DNA of 39,959 nt from JBOFFC01 sp051648405 (GTDB lineage Bacteria > Planctomycetota > Planctomycetia > Pirellulales > Lacipirellulaceae). The position numbers and the translations under genes were made by a program. Below the pieces are notes generated by a model, which saw only the letters and a program-made list of their open reading frames with translations, searched no databases and had not been told where the DNA came from. Every line of letters begins with the position of its first letter. Position 1 is the stretch's first letter. Below, in pieces: positions 11,015 to 18,630 of the stretch. The stretch lies in assembly GCA_051648405.1 (NCBI GenBank), contig JBOFFC010000160.1:1-39959 (forward strand). Direction: 5' to 3'.

Positions 11015-11083
11015 GAGGGGCGGACGGGAACGATGCGAAGGGGGAAGCGGGTCGAGTGGGGGACGGCGAGGGTCGCGTCGAGT

Positions 11084-11113
11084 TTTCTAGGGCCCCTGAC
11101 GATTGTCGTCCAA
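11084..11113 (-). promoter_or_regulatory. Candidate promoter for hemA
   Basis: Read on the minus strand: TTGGAC (11113-11108), an 18-nt spacer, TAGAAA (11089-11084). It lies in the 147-nt gap before hemA and predicts a leader of about 65 nt. Confidence 0.45.
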
Positions 11114-11161
11114 ACAGCAGGGTGGGCTCCGCTGGTTCGGCACGACTGTGGCCGGCCGCCG

Positions 11162-12070
11162 TCAGGGGTAAGCGGTTCGTTCGTCGCTGTCGTTACGACC
11201 GACACCGGGCGCACCCGCGACCCCCTCGACCGGCGCGGGGGCTTCGTTTGGCGTGTCGCTCGAAACGCGGTGCGTCGGCCCCAGCAGCGAGAGCACCACC
11301 AGCGCCAGGAACCCGAACGACGCGAGGGTCAGGTACGCGACCTTCTGCCCGCGTCGCGCCGCGGGGTAGACGAGCCGGAAACCCTCGGCGACTACGAGCC
11401 ACGCGAGCATCGCCCCGAGGGTCCACACCACGGGGTCGGCCACAAGCTGATAACCGGCGACGCCGCGGTTCTTTAGCGTACTAAGCACGAGCCCCGACAC
11501 AAAACCGCCGGCCACCAGCCAGACGCTGAGCCCCAGCGACTGCGAATTGACGCGCTCGAGCCACTCGAGGCTCGGCAGGCGGAATCCCTGGCGCGGGGGG
11601 AACTTGTTCTTCAGCCGCCAGCTCTGGACGAGGTACATCAGCCCCGCCGCGAACCCCAGGCTCACCGTCACCGCCGCCGCCAGCAGCAGCCAGCCGTGGG
11701 TGACGCCCCAGAAGCGGCTGGCGCGGTCGGGGGCGAACGGCTCGGGGCTCGCTCCGGTCGATGCGGCCACCAGCCCCAACACGACCGGCAGCAGGAACAC
11801 GCCGGTCGCCCAGCGCGGCAGCGTGAGCGTCGCCACCAGGCTCACCGCCGCGATCACCAGCGCCGCCAGCAGGCACCAGTCGGCGGGGCTCGACAGGGGG
11901 GTCGCCTGCCCCGAGGCCCGCAGCGCGAGGTACACGACGTGGGCGAACAACCCGGCCGCCGCGAACCCGCTGACCAGCAGCCGCCGCCCGACGAGCCACC
12001 CCGCGCCGCGCACGGCGAGCCCCGCCCCCTCGATCGCGAGGGCCACGGCGTAGCTCGCCGTGAAGCACAT
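11162..12070 (-). CDS. Cytochrome c assembly (CcsA/HemX-like) membrane protein
   Basis: 302 residues with about eight hydrophobic segments. Family features: the N-terminal helix MCFTASYAVALAIEGAGL, the HGWLLLAAAVTVSLGFAAGLMYL segment with a conserved His before it, the polar RLKNKFP loop, and a C-terminal pair of helices. This matches the CcsA/CcmC/HemX superfamily, which handles haem in cytochrome c maturation or modulates glutamyl-tRNA reductase. Next to hemA the HemX-type reading is favoured; the sequence cannot separate the two. The start is ATG at 12070. A longer open frame to 12193 overlaps the toxin gene upstream and lacks a hydrophobic start, so I rejected it. Confidence 0.78.
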   Translation of the reverse strand: MCFTASYAVALAIEGAGLAVRGAGWLVGRRLLVSGFAAAGLFAHVVYLALRASGQATPLSSPADWCLLAALVIAAVSLVATLTLPRWATGVFLLPVVLGLVAASTGASPEPFAPDRASRFWGVTHGWLLLAAAVTVSLGFAAGLMYLVQSWRLKNKFPPRQGFRLPSLEWLERVNSQSLGLSVWLVAGGFVSGLVLSTLKNRGVAGYQLVADPVVWTLGAMLAWLVVAEGFRLVYPAARRGQKVAYLTLASFGFLALVVLSLLGPTHRVSSDTPNEAPAPVEGVAGAPGVGRNDSDERTAYP

Positions 12071-12135
12071 CACGGTGATGCGGGTGAGGTCCAAGGGCGA
12101 AGGGGGAGGGCGGAAGGCAGGGAAGGCAGTGAAGG

Positions 12136-12399
12136 CTAGTCGTTCTTGTCGAGAAGTCGGTCGTACTCGTCGTGCGAGCCGATCCAGACCCACACCATTG
12201 CGTCATCTCGCTCGACGGCCAGCGCCCGGTGGTGCAGGCCGATGCGTGCCGACCAAAAGCCGCCAGCCTTCTTAAACTGAAGCGACGGGTGATTGAGGTT
12301 GCCCACGAGTAACCGGTGCTGCTTGTCAGCGAGACGTTGGACCTCCGCCGGGAGGCGACGGTAACAGTCCCAGAACCGCGGCGACGCGACGTGCTTCAT
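12136..12399 (-). CDS. RelE/ParE-family toxin
   Basis: 87 residues, typical length for this toxin superfamily. The C-terminal half RIGLHHRALAVERDDAMVWVWIGSHDEYDRLL fits the RelE/ParE fold (R.Y/HR strand, then WIGSHDEYDRLL, the HigB/RelE-like end). RelE-type members cut mRNA on the ribosome and ParE-type members poison gyrase; the sequence alone does not decide. The start at 12399 overlaps the antitoxin stop by 4 nt (ATGA), a sign of coupled translation. The pair sits inside the minus-strand run between a sigma-54 activator and the hemX-like gene, as if inserted. Confidence 0.75.
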   Translation of the reverse strand: MKHVASPRFWDCYRRLPAEVQRLADKQHRLLVGNLNHPSLQFKKAGGFWSARIGLHHRALAVERDDAMVWVWIGSHDEYDRLLDKND

Positions 12400-12596
12400 C
12401 GCTCGGTGCAACGTCCGGACTCGTGGTCGAGCTGTGCTTCGCGCGCCAGCCAGTCGAGTCGTCCTGCCGATGCGTCTGCGGCGACCTGTGCGTCCCACGA
12501 CTGCGCCTGAAGCTCCTCGAATCGCCGTGCGAAATCAGCCTGCTCGTCGGGCGAGAGCCGGTTGAGGGCGTCGAAGATTTGTTCCACTGCGGTCAT
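12396..12596 (-). CDS. Antitoxin partner of the RelE/ParE-family toxin
   Basis: 66 residues, acidic: an opening helix MTAVEQIFDALNRLSPDEQ followed by a Glu/Gln/Ala-rich helix and a charged tail. It resembles short planctomycetal or cyanobacterial antitoxins that bind the toxin by an extended helix. No DNA-binding fold is obvious, so autoregulation cannot be inferred. Called by position: immediately upstream of and 4-nt overlapping the toxin. It starts 14 nt after the stop of the sigma-54 activator gene. Confidence 0.65.
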   Translation of the reverse strand: MTAVEQIFDALNRLSPDEQADFARRFEELQAQSWDAQVAADASAGRLDWLAREAQLDHESGRCTER

Positions 12597-12610
12597 GTCG
12601 GAAGCCCTCC

Positions 12611-13681
12611 TCAGTGTGGTTTGCCGTTCGAGCCGTCGCCGTTCTCGAGGCCGTAGTCCTTGATCTTCTTGTGGAGCGTATTGCGGTTGATCCCCAGTCG
12701 CTGGGCCGCCTTGATCTGCACGCCGTCGCAGCGCGCCAGGACCTGGGCGATCACCTCGCGCTCGACCCGATCGACGACGCGGCTGTGGAGGTCCTCGCAG
12801 TCCTCCCCCGCGGCGGCGAGCCCCTCCACCACCAGTCTTTCCGCCAGCGACTCGAAGTCCAGCTTGCCGAACGCCTTCTGCGGCGCGTCGCGACCGCCAC
12901 GCACCACGCCCGGCAGCAGCTCGTACGTCAGCTCATCGCCGGTCGCCATGACGACGGCCCGCTCGACGTAGTTCTGCAGCTCGCGGACGTTCCCCGGCCA
13001 GTGGTAGTCGCGCAGCGCCTCGAGCGCCCGCGGGTCGATGTGGGCGACGTAGCGGTCGTTCTCTTCGTTGTAGAGGTTCAGGAAGTGGGTCACGAGCGCG
13101 GGGATGTCCTCGCGCCGGTCGCGTAGCGGCGGCAGCGACACGGGGACCACGTTCAGCCGGTAGTACAGGTCCTCGCGGAAGCGCCCCTCGGCCGACTCCT
13201 CCAGCAGGTCGCGGTTGCTGGCGGCGATCACGCGCGTATCGACGCGGATCGTCTGCGTGTCGCCGACGCGCTCGAACTCTTGCTCTTGCAGCACGCGCAG
13301 CAGCTTCACTTGCAGCAGCGGCGTGGTGCTGTTGATCTCGTCGAGGAAGATCGTCCCCGTGTGGGCCGCCTCAAACCGCCCGGTGCGGTTGTCGATCGCC
13401 CCGGTGAAGGCCCCGCGGACGTGGCCGAACAGCTCGCTCTCGAGCAGGCTCTCGCTCAGCGCGCCGCAGTTCACGCGGACGAACGGCCGCTTGCGGCGGT
13501 CGCTCAGCTCGTGGATCGCCTTGGCGATCAGCTCCTTGCCGGTGCCGGTCTCCCCCAGCAGCAGCACGCTCGCGCGGCTGGTCGCCACCTGACGCGTCAG
13601 GCGGTAGACCTGCTGCATCGCCGGGCTCGACCCGATCAAGCCGGGGAGCGGCGGGGCGACGGAGGTCGGCAGGCGGGACAC
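12611..13681 (-). CDS. Sigma-54-dependent activator with Fis-type HTH, no receiver domain
   Basis: 356 residues. The AAA+ sigma-54 activation domain fills about residues 14-245: Walker A GETGTGKE (43-50), the sigma-54 contact loop GAFTGA (90-95), Walker B TIFLDE (110-115), and the closing HWPGNVRELQN. A Fis-type helix-turn-helix is at the C-terminus (about 310-350: AAQRLGINRNTLHKKIKDYGL). There is no N-terminal receiver, GAF or PAS domain, so a partner must control it. The start is GTG at 13681. The gene immediately upstream encodes a HEAT protein with a receiver-like segment, 44 nt away, which makes it a candidate partner. The target promoter is unknown. Confidence 0.93.
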   Translation of the reverse strand: MSRLPTSVAPPLPGLIGSSPAMQQVYRLTRQVATSRASVLLLGETGTGKELIAKAIHELSDRRKRPFVRVNCGALSESLLESELFGHVRGAFTGAIDNRTGRFEAAHTGTIFLDEINSTTPLLQVKLLRVLQEQEFERVGDTQTIRVDTRVIAASNRDLLEESAEGRFREDLYYRLNVVPVSLPPLRDRREDIPALVTHFLNLYNEENDRYVAHIDPRALEALRDYHWPGNVRELQNYVERAVVMATGDELTYELLPGVVRGGRDAPQKAFGKLDFESLAERLVVEGLAAAGEDCEDLHSRVVDRVEREVIAQVLARCDGVQIKAAQRLGINRNTLHKKIKDYGLENGDGSNGKPH

Positions 13682-13725
13682 GGCGGGCGTGTGGGGGGCG
13701 GGCGCAGGTGGCGGAGGACGGGGTG

Positions 13726-15942
13726 TCAGCGGCGTGCGCCGGACGGCGCGCGCCGCGTCTCGATCGTGTCGAGCAACGAGCCGAGCACGGCGATCGTCGC
13801 TTCGTCGGCCGACGCGGCCGCGAGCGCGTTGTAGCGGTCGTACTGACGCAGCACTTCGTCGCTCGTGAGCAGCAAGCCGTGCGTCGCAACACTCGCGCGG
13901 AACGCCTCGGCGGCCGCCTCGCGGGTGTTGATCGCCAGCGAGGCGAGGCTCGCGTCGTCAACAAGGCGGACTTGGCTCTCGGGGGTCCCGAGCACGGCGA
14001 GCGCCTCGGCGCCCGCCTTGCTTCGGGTCGCGACGACGGCCGCAAGGCCCCGGCGCTTCGCCCCCAGGCCGTAGAACTCGGGGCCGTTCTCGAGCAGCGT
14101 GACGATCGCCTTGCGAGCCTCGGCGGCGCGGCTCAGGCGGCGCTTCGCGGCCTCGCGGGGGGTCAGCACGTCGCCGCGGAGCGCGTTCAGTTCGGCCGCG
14201 AGCGAGGCGACCCCCTCCGGCGTGTTCACGCGCGGGGTGGCGATCAGCAGCGCTCGCGCGGCGCCGACTTCGAGCTCGACCTCGGCGACGATCGCCTCGG
14301 CGTCGGCGAGTCGGCCCTCGTCGGCGGTGATCGCGACGGGGAGCAGGGCAGCCTCGGTCGTGCGGCGTAGTCGGAAGAGCGTCTCGCGGACCCCCGGCTC
14401 GATGACGGCTAGGTCGAGCAGCGCGAACTCGACGTCGGGGCTCGACGACGCCTCGGCGAGCGCTCGGTCGCCGCGCACGACGGGGGTCGCGGTGAACCCG
14501 GCGCCGGCGAGCATCCCCGCGACGGTCGATCCGCGGGCCAAGCTGGGCATCGCCACCACGGCGAGGCGGTCGCCCCGCGCGGCGGCGAAGTGGGCGAGCA
14601 CGTCGGCCACACGGCTCGAGCCGGCGAACGGCGCCTCGGGGGCGATGGCCAGGATCGCCTCGACCGCGGCCCAGCGGACGTCGGGGCTCGGCGAGTCGAG
14701 GCTGCGGGCCAGCGGAGTAAGCTGACCCCCGGTCGAGAACAGGGCCGACGCGTCGCGGCGCTGACCGAGTAGGCGAGCGCACTCGACCGCAGCGAGGTTT
14801 AGCCCCCCGTCGAGGGCCACTTCGAGCGCTACGCCAACGTTGTACGTCGGCTCGTCGGCGAGTCCCGCCAGGTTGTCGACCGCCCCCATCGTTCCCGCTT
14901 CGATCGTTAGCAGCGGCGCGCGGAGCCGTGCGAGGTCGTCTCCGTCGGAAAGCTTCGCGCGCTGCTGCGCGAACCGTGCTGCGGTTGCTAAGGCGGCCAC
15001 GCGGGGCGTGACGCGCGACCGCGCGTCGCCGCGTTTTGTTTGCCAAGCGACGAGGCCGTCGCCGTCGAGCGCGAAGGGGACGGCGCCGCGGGCGAGCAGT
15101 TCGTCGATCGCCCGATCGAGCAGCGCGCTCGCCGAGGCGGGGGAGAGGGGCGTGTCGCTCATGCGGGCGAAGGCCCAGCGGGCGGCCTGCGCATCGACCG
15201 CGTCGCCGCCGAGCACGGCCGGAGCGGCCACCGCCGCGGCCGCCAGCGGCGTGGGCAGCCGCCCCAGGTCGGCGAGGCGCCCCAGGGCGTAGGCCGACTG
15301 CGTGCGGACCGCTTCGTCTTCGTCACTCACGCCGAGCAGCAGCGCCGGGACGGACGCCGGCTCGAGCGCCACGAGCGCCTCGCGCAGGCGGGACTCGGCG
15401 GTCGGTTCGTCCGCGCCGGCGAGCTCGGCGAGGCAGTGCTCGACCCCCGCCGCGCCGGTCCTCCGCAGCGCGTCGATCGCCGCGCGTCGGGCGTCGAGTT
15501 CCCCCTCGACGAGCTGCGACGTCAGCGCCTTCAGGCGCGCAGGATCGTTGGTGGCGGCGTCGGCCGCGGCCAGGCACGCCGAGACCCACTCGGCTGACTT
15601 CGGCGCGACACGCGCCAGTTTCGCCAGCCCCGCCGACCCGACGCGATCCACCAGCGCCAGGCACTCGGCCGGTGTCGGCTTCAGCGCGACCATCTCCTCG
15701 ACGATCGGCGCCGAGCGCTCCCCCTCGCCGAGGTCCACCAGCGCCAGGACCGCCTCGACGTAGTGGCGCGGTTCGGTGCGAGGGAGCTCGAGGACGGCCT
15801 CGACCGCGGGGCTCAAAGCGAACGCCACGGGAGCAAATGACCAAGCACCAAGCACCAATGACCAAAGGGTGGCGCGTACTGCCCACTGCCTGCTGCCCAC
15901 TGCCCACTTCTTGTTGGTCATTGGTGCCTGGTGCTCGGTCAT
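13726..15942 (-). CDS. Exported HEAT-repeat protein with a degenerate receiver-like domain; 5' end is repeat B
   Basis: 738 residues. Residues 8-42 look like a Sec signal peptide (basic KK and R, hydrophobic LWSLVLGAWSFAPV, AFA cleavage site), and this part is encoded by heptamer repeat B. About 50-450 are alpha-helical Ala/Leu-rich HEAT/ARM-type repeats. About 458-560 resemble a CheY-like receiver: a strand LAVVAMP without the usual acidic pair, VEFALLDLAVIEPG with an Asp in the phospho-acceptor position, and LLPVAITAD. A helical tail follows. Start: ATG at 15942 has GGAG at 15955-15952, 9 nt upstream. An internal ATG at 15921 has none. argH ends 39 nt upstream and the sigma-54 activator starts 44 nt downstream. 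If the signal peptide is not real the protein would be cytoplasmic. Confidence 0.8.
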   Translation of the reverse strand: MTEHQAPMTNKKWAVGSRQWAVRATLWSLVLGAWSFAPVAFALSPAVEAVLELPRTEPRHYVEAVLALVDLGEGERSAPIVEEMVALKPTPAECLALVDRVGSAGLAKLARVAPKSAEWVSACLAAADAATNDPARLKALTSQLVEGELDARRAAIDALRRTGAAGVEHCLAELAGADEPTAESRLREALVALEPASVPALLLGVSDEDEAVRTQSAYALGRLADLGRLPTPLAAAAVAAPAVLGGDAVDAQAARWAFARMSDTPLSPASASALLDRAIDELLARGAVPFALDGDGLVAWQTKRGDARSRVTPRVAALATAARFAQQRAKLSDGDDLARLRAPLLTIEAGTMGAVDNLAGLADEPTYNVGVALEVALDGGLNLAAVECARLLGQRRDASALFSTGGQLTPLARSLDSPSPDVRWAAVEAILAIAPEAPFAGSSRVADVLAHFAAARGDRLAVVAMPSLARGSTVAGMLAGAGFTATPVVRGDRALAEASSSPDVEFALLDLAVIEPGVRETLFRLRRTTEAALLPVAITADEGRLADAEAIVAEVELEVGAARALLIATPRVNTPEGVASLAAELNALRGDVLTPREAAKRRLSRAAEARKAIVTLLENGPEFYGLGAKRRGLAAVVATRSKAGAEALAVLGTPESQVRLVDDASLASLAINTREAAAEAFRASVATHGLLLTSDEVLRQYDRYNALAAASADEATIAVLGSLLDTIETRRAPSGARR

Positions 15943-15946
15943 TTCG
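15831..15946. repeat. Heptamer palindromic element, copy B (inside a coding start)
   Basis: Arms 15835-15865 and 15914-15944 pair at 29 of 31 positions. Each has four 7-nt units (CAAGCAC is present twice, against once in copy A). Between them lie four tandem heptamers TGCCCAC, TGCCTGC, TGCCCAC, TGCCCAC (15880-15907). The ATG and signal-peptide codons of the minus-strand HEAT gene are inside it. Confidence 0.9.
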
Positions 15947-15951
15947 ATTCA

Positions 15952-15955
15952 CTCC
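15952..15955 (-). promoter_or_regulatory. Shine-Dalgarno that decides the HEAT-protein start
   Basis: On the minus strand GGCGGAG ends at 15952, 9 nt before ATG at 15942, and lies just outside repeat B. It supports translation entering through the repeat rather than starting after it. Confidence 0.55.
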
Positions 15956-15981
15956 GCCTTGGTTTCGATCCTATCCACCGC

Positions 15982-17466
15982 CTACACGATTTCCTGTGCA
16001 AGCCGCTTCCGCCACACTTCGACCTGCTCGGCCACCATCGCGGGGTTGGTCGAGCCCACGCTGCGGAACGCCTGGACGGCGTGCTCGACCCCAAGGACGC
16101 CGTAGACCGACTCGTCGAGCGCCGGGTGGGCGGCGCGGAACTCGTCGAGCGACAGGTCCGACAGCCGCACGCCGCGATCGAGGCACGTCGCCACCAACCG
16201 GCCGATGATGCCGTGCGCCGTGCGCTGGGGGACGCCGAGGTGGATCAGGTGTTCCATCAGCGTCGTCGCGTCGAGGTGCCCGCGGTCGAGCTTCTCGAGG
16301 ATCGCGTCGCGACGCAGCTCGGCCCCCGCCACCAGCGGGGCCGCGAGCTCCAGGCACGCGCGCACCGTGTCGGCCGCGTCGAACACCCGTTCCTTGTCTT
16401 CTTGTAGGTCGCGGTTGTAGGCCAGCGGCAAGCCCTTCACGAGCACCATCAGGCTCTGCAGCGAGCCGATCACCCGCGCGCTCTTGCCGCGGGTCAGTTC
16501 GAGCACGTCGGGGTTGATCTTCTGCGGCATGATCGAGCTGCCGGTGCAGAAGGCCTGCGGCAGCTTGAGGAAGCCGAACTCGGTGGTGCTCCACAGGACC
16601 CACTCTTCGGCCCAACCGCTGAGGTGCAGGGCGATCATCGCCAGGTTCGAGGTGAACTCGATTGCGAAGTCGCGGTCGCTCGACGAGTCGAGGCTGTTGG
16701 CGACGAGCCCCTCGAAGCCGAGCTCGTCGGCGACGAGCTGGCGGTCGATGGGGAGCGTGGTCCCGGCGAGGGCCGCGGTCCCCAGCGACAACTGGTTGAC
16801 GCGCCGGCGGCAGTCCGCCAGGCGCTGGCGGTCGCGCTCGAGCTTCTCGACGTACGCCAGCCAGTAGTGGTTGGCGAGCACCGGCTGGGCCCGCTGCAGG
16901 TGCGTGTACCCGGGCAGCACGACGCCGGCGTCGCGCTCGCAGCGGCCGACGAACGCCCGCTGCAGTTCGCGCAGCAGCCCGCGGAGCGCGTCGATCTCGT
17001 CACGCACCCACAGCCGCAGGTCGGTCGATACTTGGTCGTTGCGGCTGCGGCCCGTGTGGAGCTTGCGGCCCGTGTCGCCGAGGCGGTCGATCAGGGCCCG
17101 CTCGATGTTCATGTGGACGTCCTCGAGCTCCTGGCGGAACTCGAAGCTGCCGGCGGCGATCTCCCAGCCGATGCTCGTCAGTCCGGCGACGATCCGGTGT
17201 CGCTCGTCGTCGGTCAGCACGCCGACGGCGGCCAGCATGTTGGCGTGGGCGACCGAGCCGCGGATGTCGTGGGCGTACAGCCGGCGGTCGTACGAGACGC
17301 TCTGACTGAAGGCCTCGACGCGGGCGTCGGTGGCGGCGTCGAACACCCCCCCCCAGGCCTTCGCCGGGGCCGATTCGGGGGACTCCGCCGGGGGGGACGT
17401 CTTCGCGACCGGGGAGGGGCCGGTTTGTGTCACGCCGGGGGGGATCGTTTGAGGGGGGCGAGCCAT
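15982..17466 (-). CDS. argH: Argininosuccinate lyase
   Basis: Splits argininosuccinate into arginine and fumarate, the last step of arginine synthesis; cytoplasmic tetramer of the fumarase/aspartase superfamily. The signature GSSIMPQKINPD is present, with its catalytic Ser, as are the HTGRSRNDQVSTDLR and PGYTHLQRAQPV segments. 494 residues from ATG at 17466; typical ArgH is about 460, and the excess is a Pro/Ser-rich N-terminal tail of about 36 residues before KAWGGVF. The open frame extends to 17616, but a TTGACA-type promoter lies inside that extension, so the longer start is unlikely. It heads the minus-strand series of seven genes. Confidence 0.96.
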   Translation of the reverse strand: MARPPQTIPPGVTQTGPSPVAKTSPPAESPESAPAKAWGGVFDAATDARVEAFSQSVSYDRRLYAHDIRGSVAHANMLAAVGVLTDDERHRIVAGLTSIGWEIAAGSFEFRQELEDVHMNIERALIDRLGDTGRKLHTGRSRNDQVSTDLRLWVRDEIDALRGLLRELQRAFVGRCERDAGVVLPGYTHLQRAQPVLANHYWLAYVEKLERDRQRLADCRRRVNQLSLGTAALAGTTLPIDRQLVADELGFEGLVANSLDSSSDRDFAIEFTSNLAMIALHLSGWAEEWVLWSTTEFGFLKLPQAFCTGSSIMPQKINPDVLELTRGKSARVIGSLQSLMVLVKGLPLAYNRDLQEDKERVFDAADTVRACLELAAPLVAGAELRRDAILEKLDRGHLDATTLMEHLIHLGVPQRTAHGIIGRLVATCLDRGVRLSDLSLDEFRAAHPALDESVYGVLGVEHAVQAFRSVGSTNPAMVAEQVEVWRKRLAQEIV

Positions 17467-17561
17467 CGCGTGGGGGACCGCTGCCTGCGTTGGCGCCGGC
17501 CTGCCCGCTGATTCCGCAAACCTGGGAGGCTGCGCAGTCTGCGTCCGCCGGCGAAACTGTA

Positions 17562-17591
17562 AGACTAGACCGCTCGGGGGGTCGATGTCAA
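17562..17591 (-). promoter_or_regulatory. Candidate promoter for argH
   Basis: On the minus strand TTGACA (17591-17586), an 18-nt spacer, TAGTCT (17567-17562). A perfect -35 with a weak -10; predicted leader about 90 nt. Confidence 0.45.
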
Positions 17592-17656
17592 CGATTCCCG
17601 GGCAGTCAACGCCCAAGAACTAGGCACGGGTGCCCACGCTGCCGCTCAGGGTCGAT

Positions 17657-17862
17657 TGAATCGGGCACGCAAAGACGCAAAGGACCAATGACCAAGCACC
17701 AATGACCACGAGGAGTGGGCAGCAGGCAGAGGGCAGCAGGCAGCGGTGGGAGGCGAATCGCTAACGGCCAATAGCCAACCGCTTCCTTGGTCATGGGTGC
17801 TTGGTCATTGGTCCTTTGCTTTCCCTCCTATCTGCGTTCATCCGCGTTCATCGGTGGTTCCT
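17657..17862. repeat. Composite repeat region with heptamer element copy C
   Basis: Arms 17677-17700 and 17796-17819 are a perfect 24-bp inverted repeat containing CAATGAC/CAAGCAC units. Between them are four heptamers GGGCAGC, AGGCAGA, GGGCAGC, AGGCAGC (17717-17744) and three of another set, CTAACGG, CCAATAG, CCAACCG (17761-17781). A tandem 8-mer CGCAAAGA/CGCAAAGG is on the left edge. A tandem 10-mer TGCGTTCATC/CGCGTTCATC (17833-17852) is on the right. This fills most of the gap between argH and the gene at 18031. Confidence 0.88.
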
Positions 17863-17895
17863 CTTGCCCTGTTGGCGCGGAAGTTGCCTTGTGTG

Positions 17896-17914
17896 GGGTT
17901 GCGGCTCGCAACCC
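17896..17914. other. Short perfect hairpin upstream of the small anchored protein
   Basis: GGGTTGCG (17896-17903) and CGCAACCC (17907-17914) form an 8-bp stem with a 3-nt loop. No U-tract follows, so it may be a leader structure or the edge of another repeat. Little else is seen between 17863 and 18030. Confidence 0.5.
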
Positions 17915-18030
17915 ACGCCCGGCCCCACCACGCAGCATCCCTCCCGCTGCACGCCGAGTCGCCGCAACCAGTCGGGCGAGTCCTTTGGAGACCCCCGCGC
18001 GCACCGCGCGTAACCGGGGGGGAAGTCGCC

Positions 18031-18492
18031 ATGCGTTCTTGGTTTGTAGTCGCGCTCGGCGCGACGCTGTCGCTGTCGTCGTCGGTCTGCGTTTGGCTCG
18101 TGTTGCAGGAGAAGCCCGGCCCGTGGGTCGAGGTGGTCGATGGGGGGCTCGTCCGCACCACCGCCACCGAGGTGCAGGTGAACGCCGCCGTCGAGACGGC
18201 CATGACCGAGCGGCGTGAGTCCGACCGCCAGCGGCTGACCCTCACCGGCTCGCGTTTCGAGCAGCACGCCGACGCTTGGTTCACGCGGCCCGACGTGTTC
18301 GGCCTAGCCACCGAGCGAGCCCGCCGGCTCGTTCGCGAGCAACGCGACGCGGCCGGCCAGCAGTTGCGGGTCGTGCAGCTATCGGGCGCCGACATGCCGT
18401 CGCTGGTGTTTGTCGAGCACGCCGACACCAACAGCGACGTCGCCGAGCGCCTGGCCGCGATCCTCGAATCCCGCGGCTGTCGGCGGCTCTGA
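18031..18492 (+). CDS. Small membrane-anchored hypothetical protein
   Basis: 153 residues. A single N-terminal hydrophobic segment (about 5-25, RSWFVVALGATLSLSSSVCVWLVL) acts as an anchor or uncleaved signal, followed by a soluble charged domain. I do not recognise the family. The soluble part has an Arg/Glu-rich helix (TERRESDRQR) and ends with SGADMPSLVFVEHADTNSDVAERLAAILESRGCRRL, which reads like a small alpha/beta module. The purine-rich GGGGGGGAAG before the ATG is a usable ribosome site. The longer open frame back to 17746 is repeat DNA. The ECF sigma fusion follows on the same strand after a hairpin repeat; a functional link is possible but not shown. Confidence 0.65.
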   Translation: MRSWFVVALGATLSLSSSVCVWLVLQEKPGPWVEVVDGGLVRTTATEVQVNAAVETAMTERRESDRQRLTLTGSRFEQHADAWFTRPDVFGLATERARRLVREQRDAAGQQLRVVQLSGADMPSLVFVEHADTNSDVAERLAAILESRGCRRL

Positions 18493-18499
18493 GGGGAGC

Positions 18500-18560
18500 G
18501 TTCGCGCAAAGACGCCAAGGACGTGGCGCCGCGTCGGGCTCTTGGCGGCTTTGCGTGAAC
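18500..18560. repeat. GCAAAGACGC-type inverted repeat
   Basis: Arms 18500-18519 and 18541-18560 pair at 18 of 20 positions around a 21-nt loop. The core GCAAAGACGCCAAG is related to the 8-mer pair at the left edge of element C. It follows a stop codon by 8 nt, so it could double as a terminator. Confidence 0.75.
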
Positions 18561-18630
18561 GCGGCTTTTTTCGGGAATGTGCGGTTCGACGGGGCGGTTC
18601 GCGTACTCTAGTGGGGGGACGAACCCCCGA

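Noticed and set aside
17746..18030. N-terminal extensions of the small anchored protein into element C
   Set aside because: Encoded by repeat DNA, and a good ATG with hydrophobic start lies at 18031. Not the same as repeat B, where no later start with signal exists.
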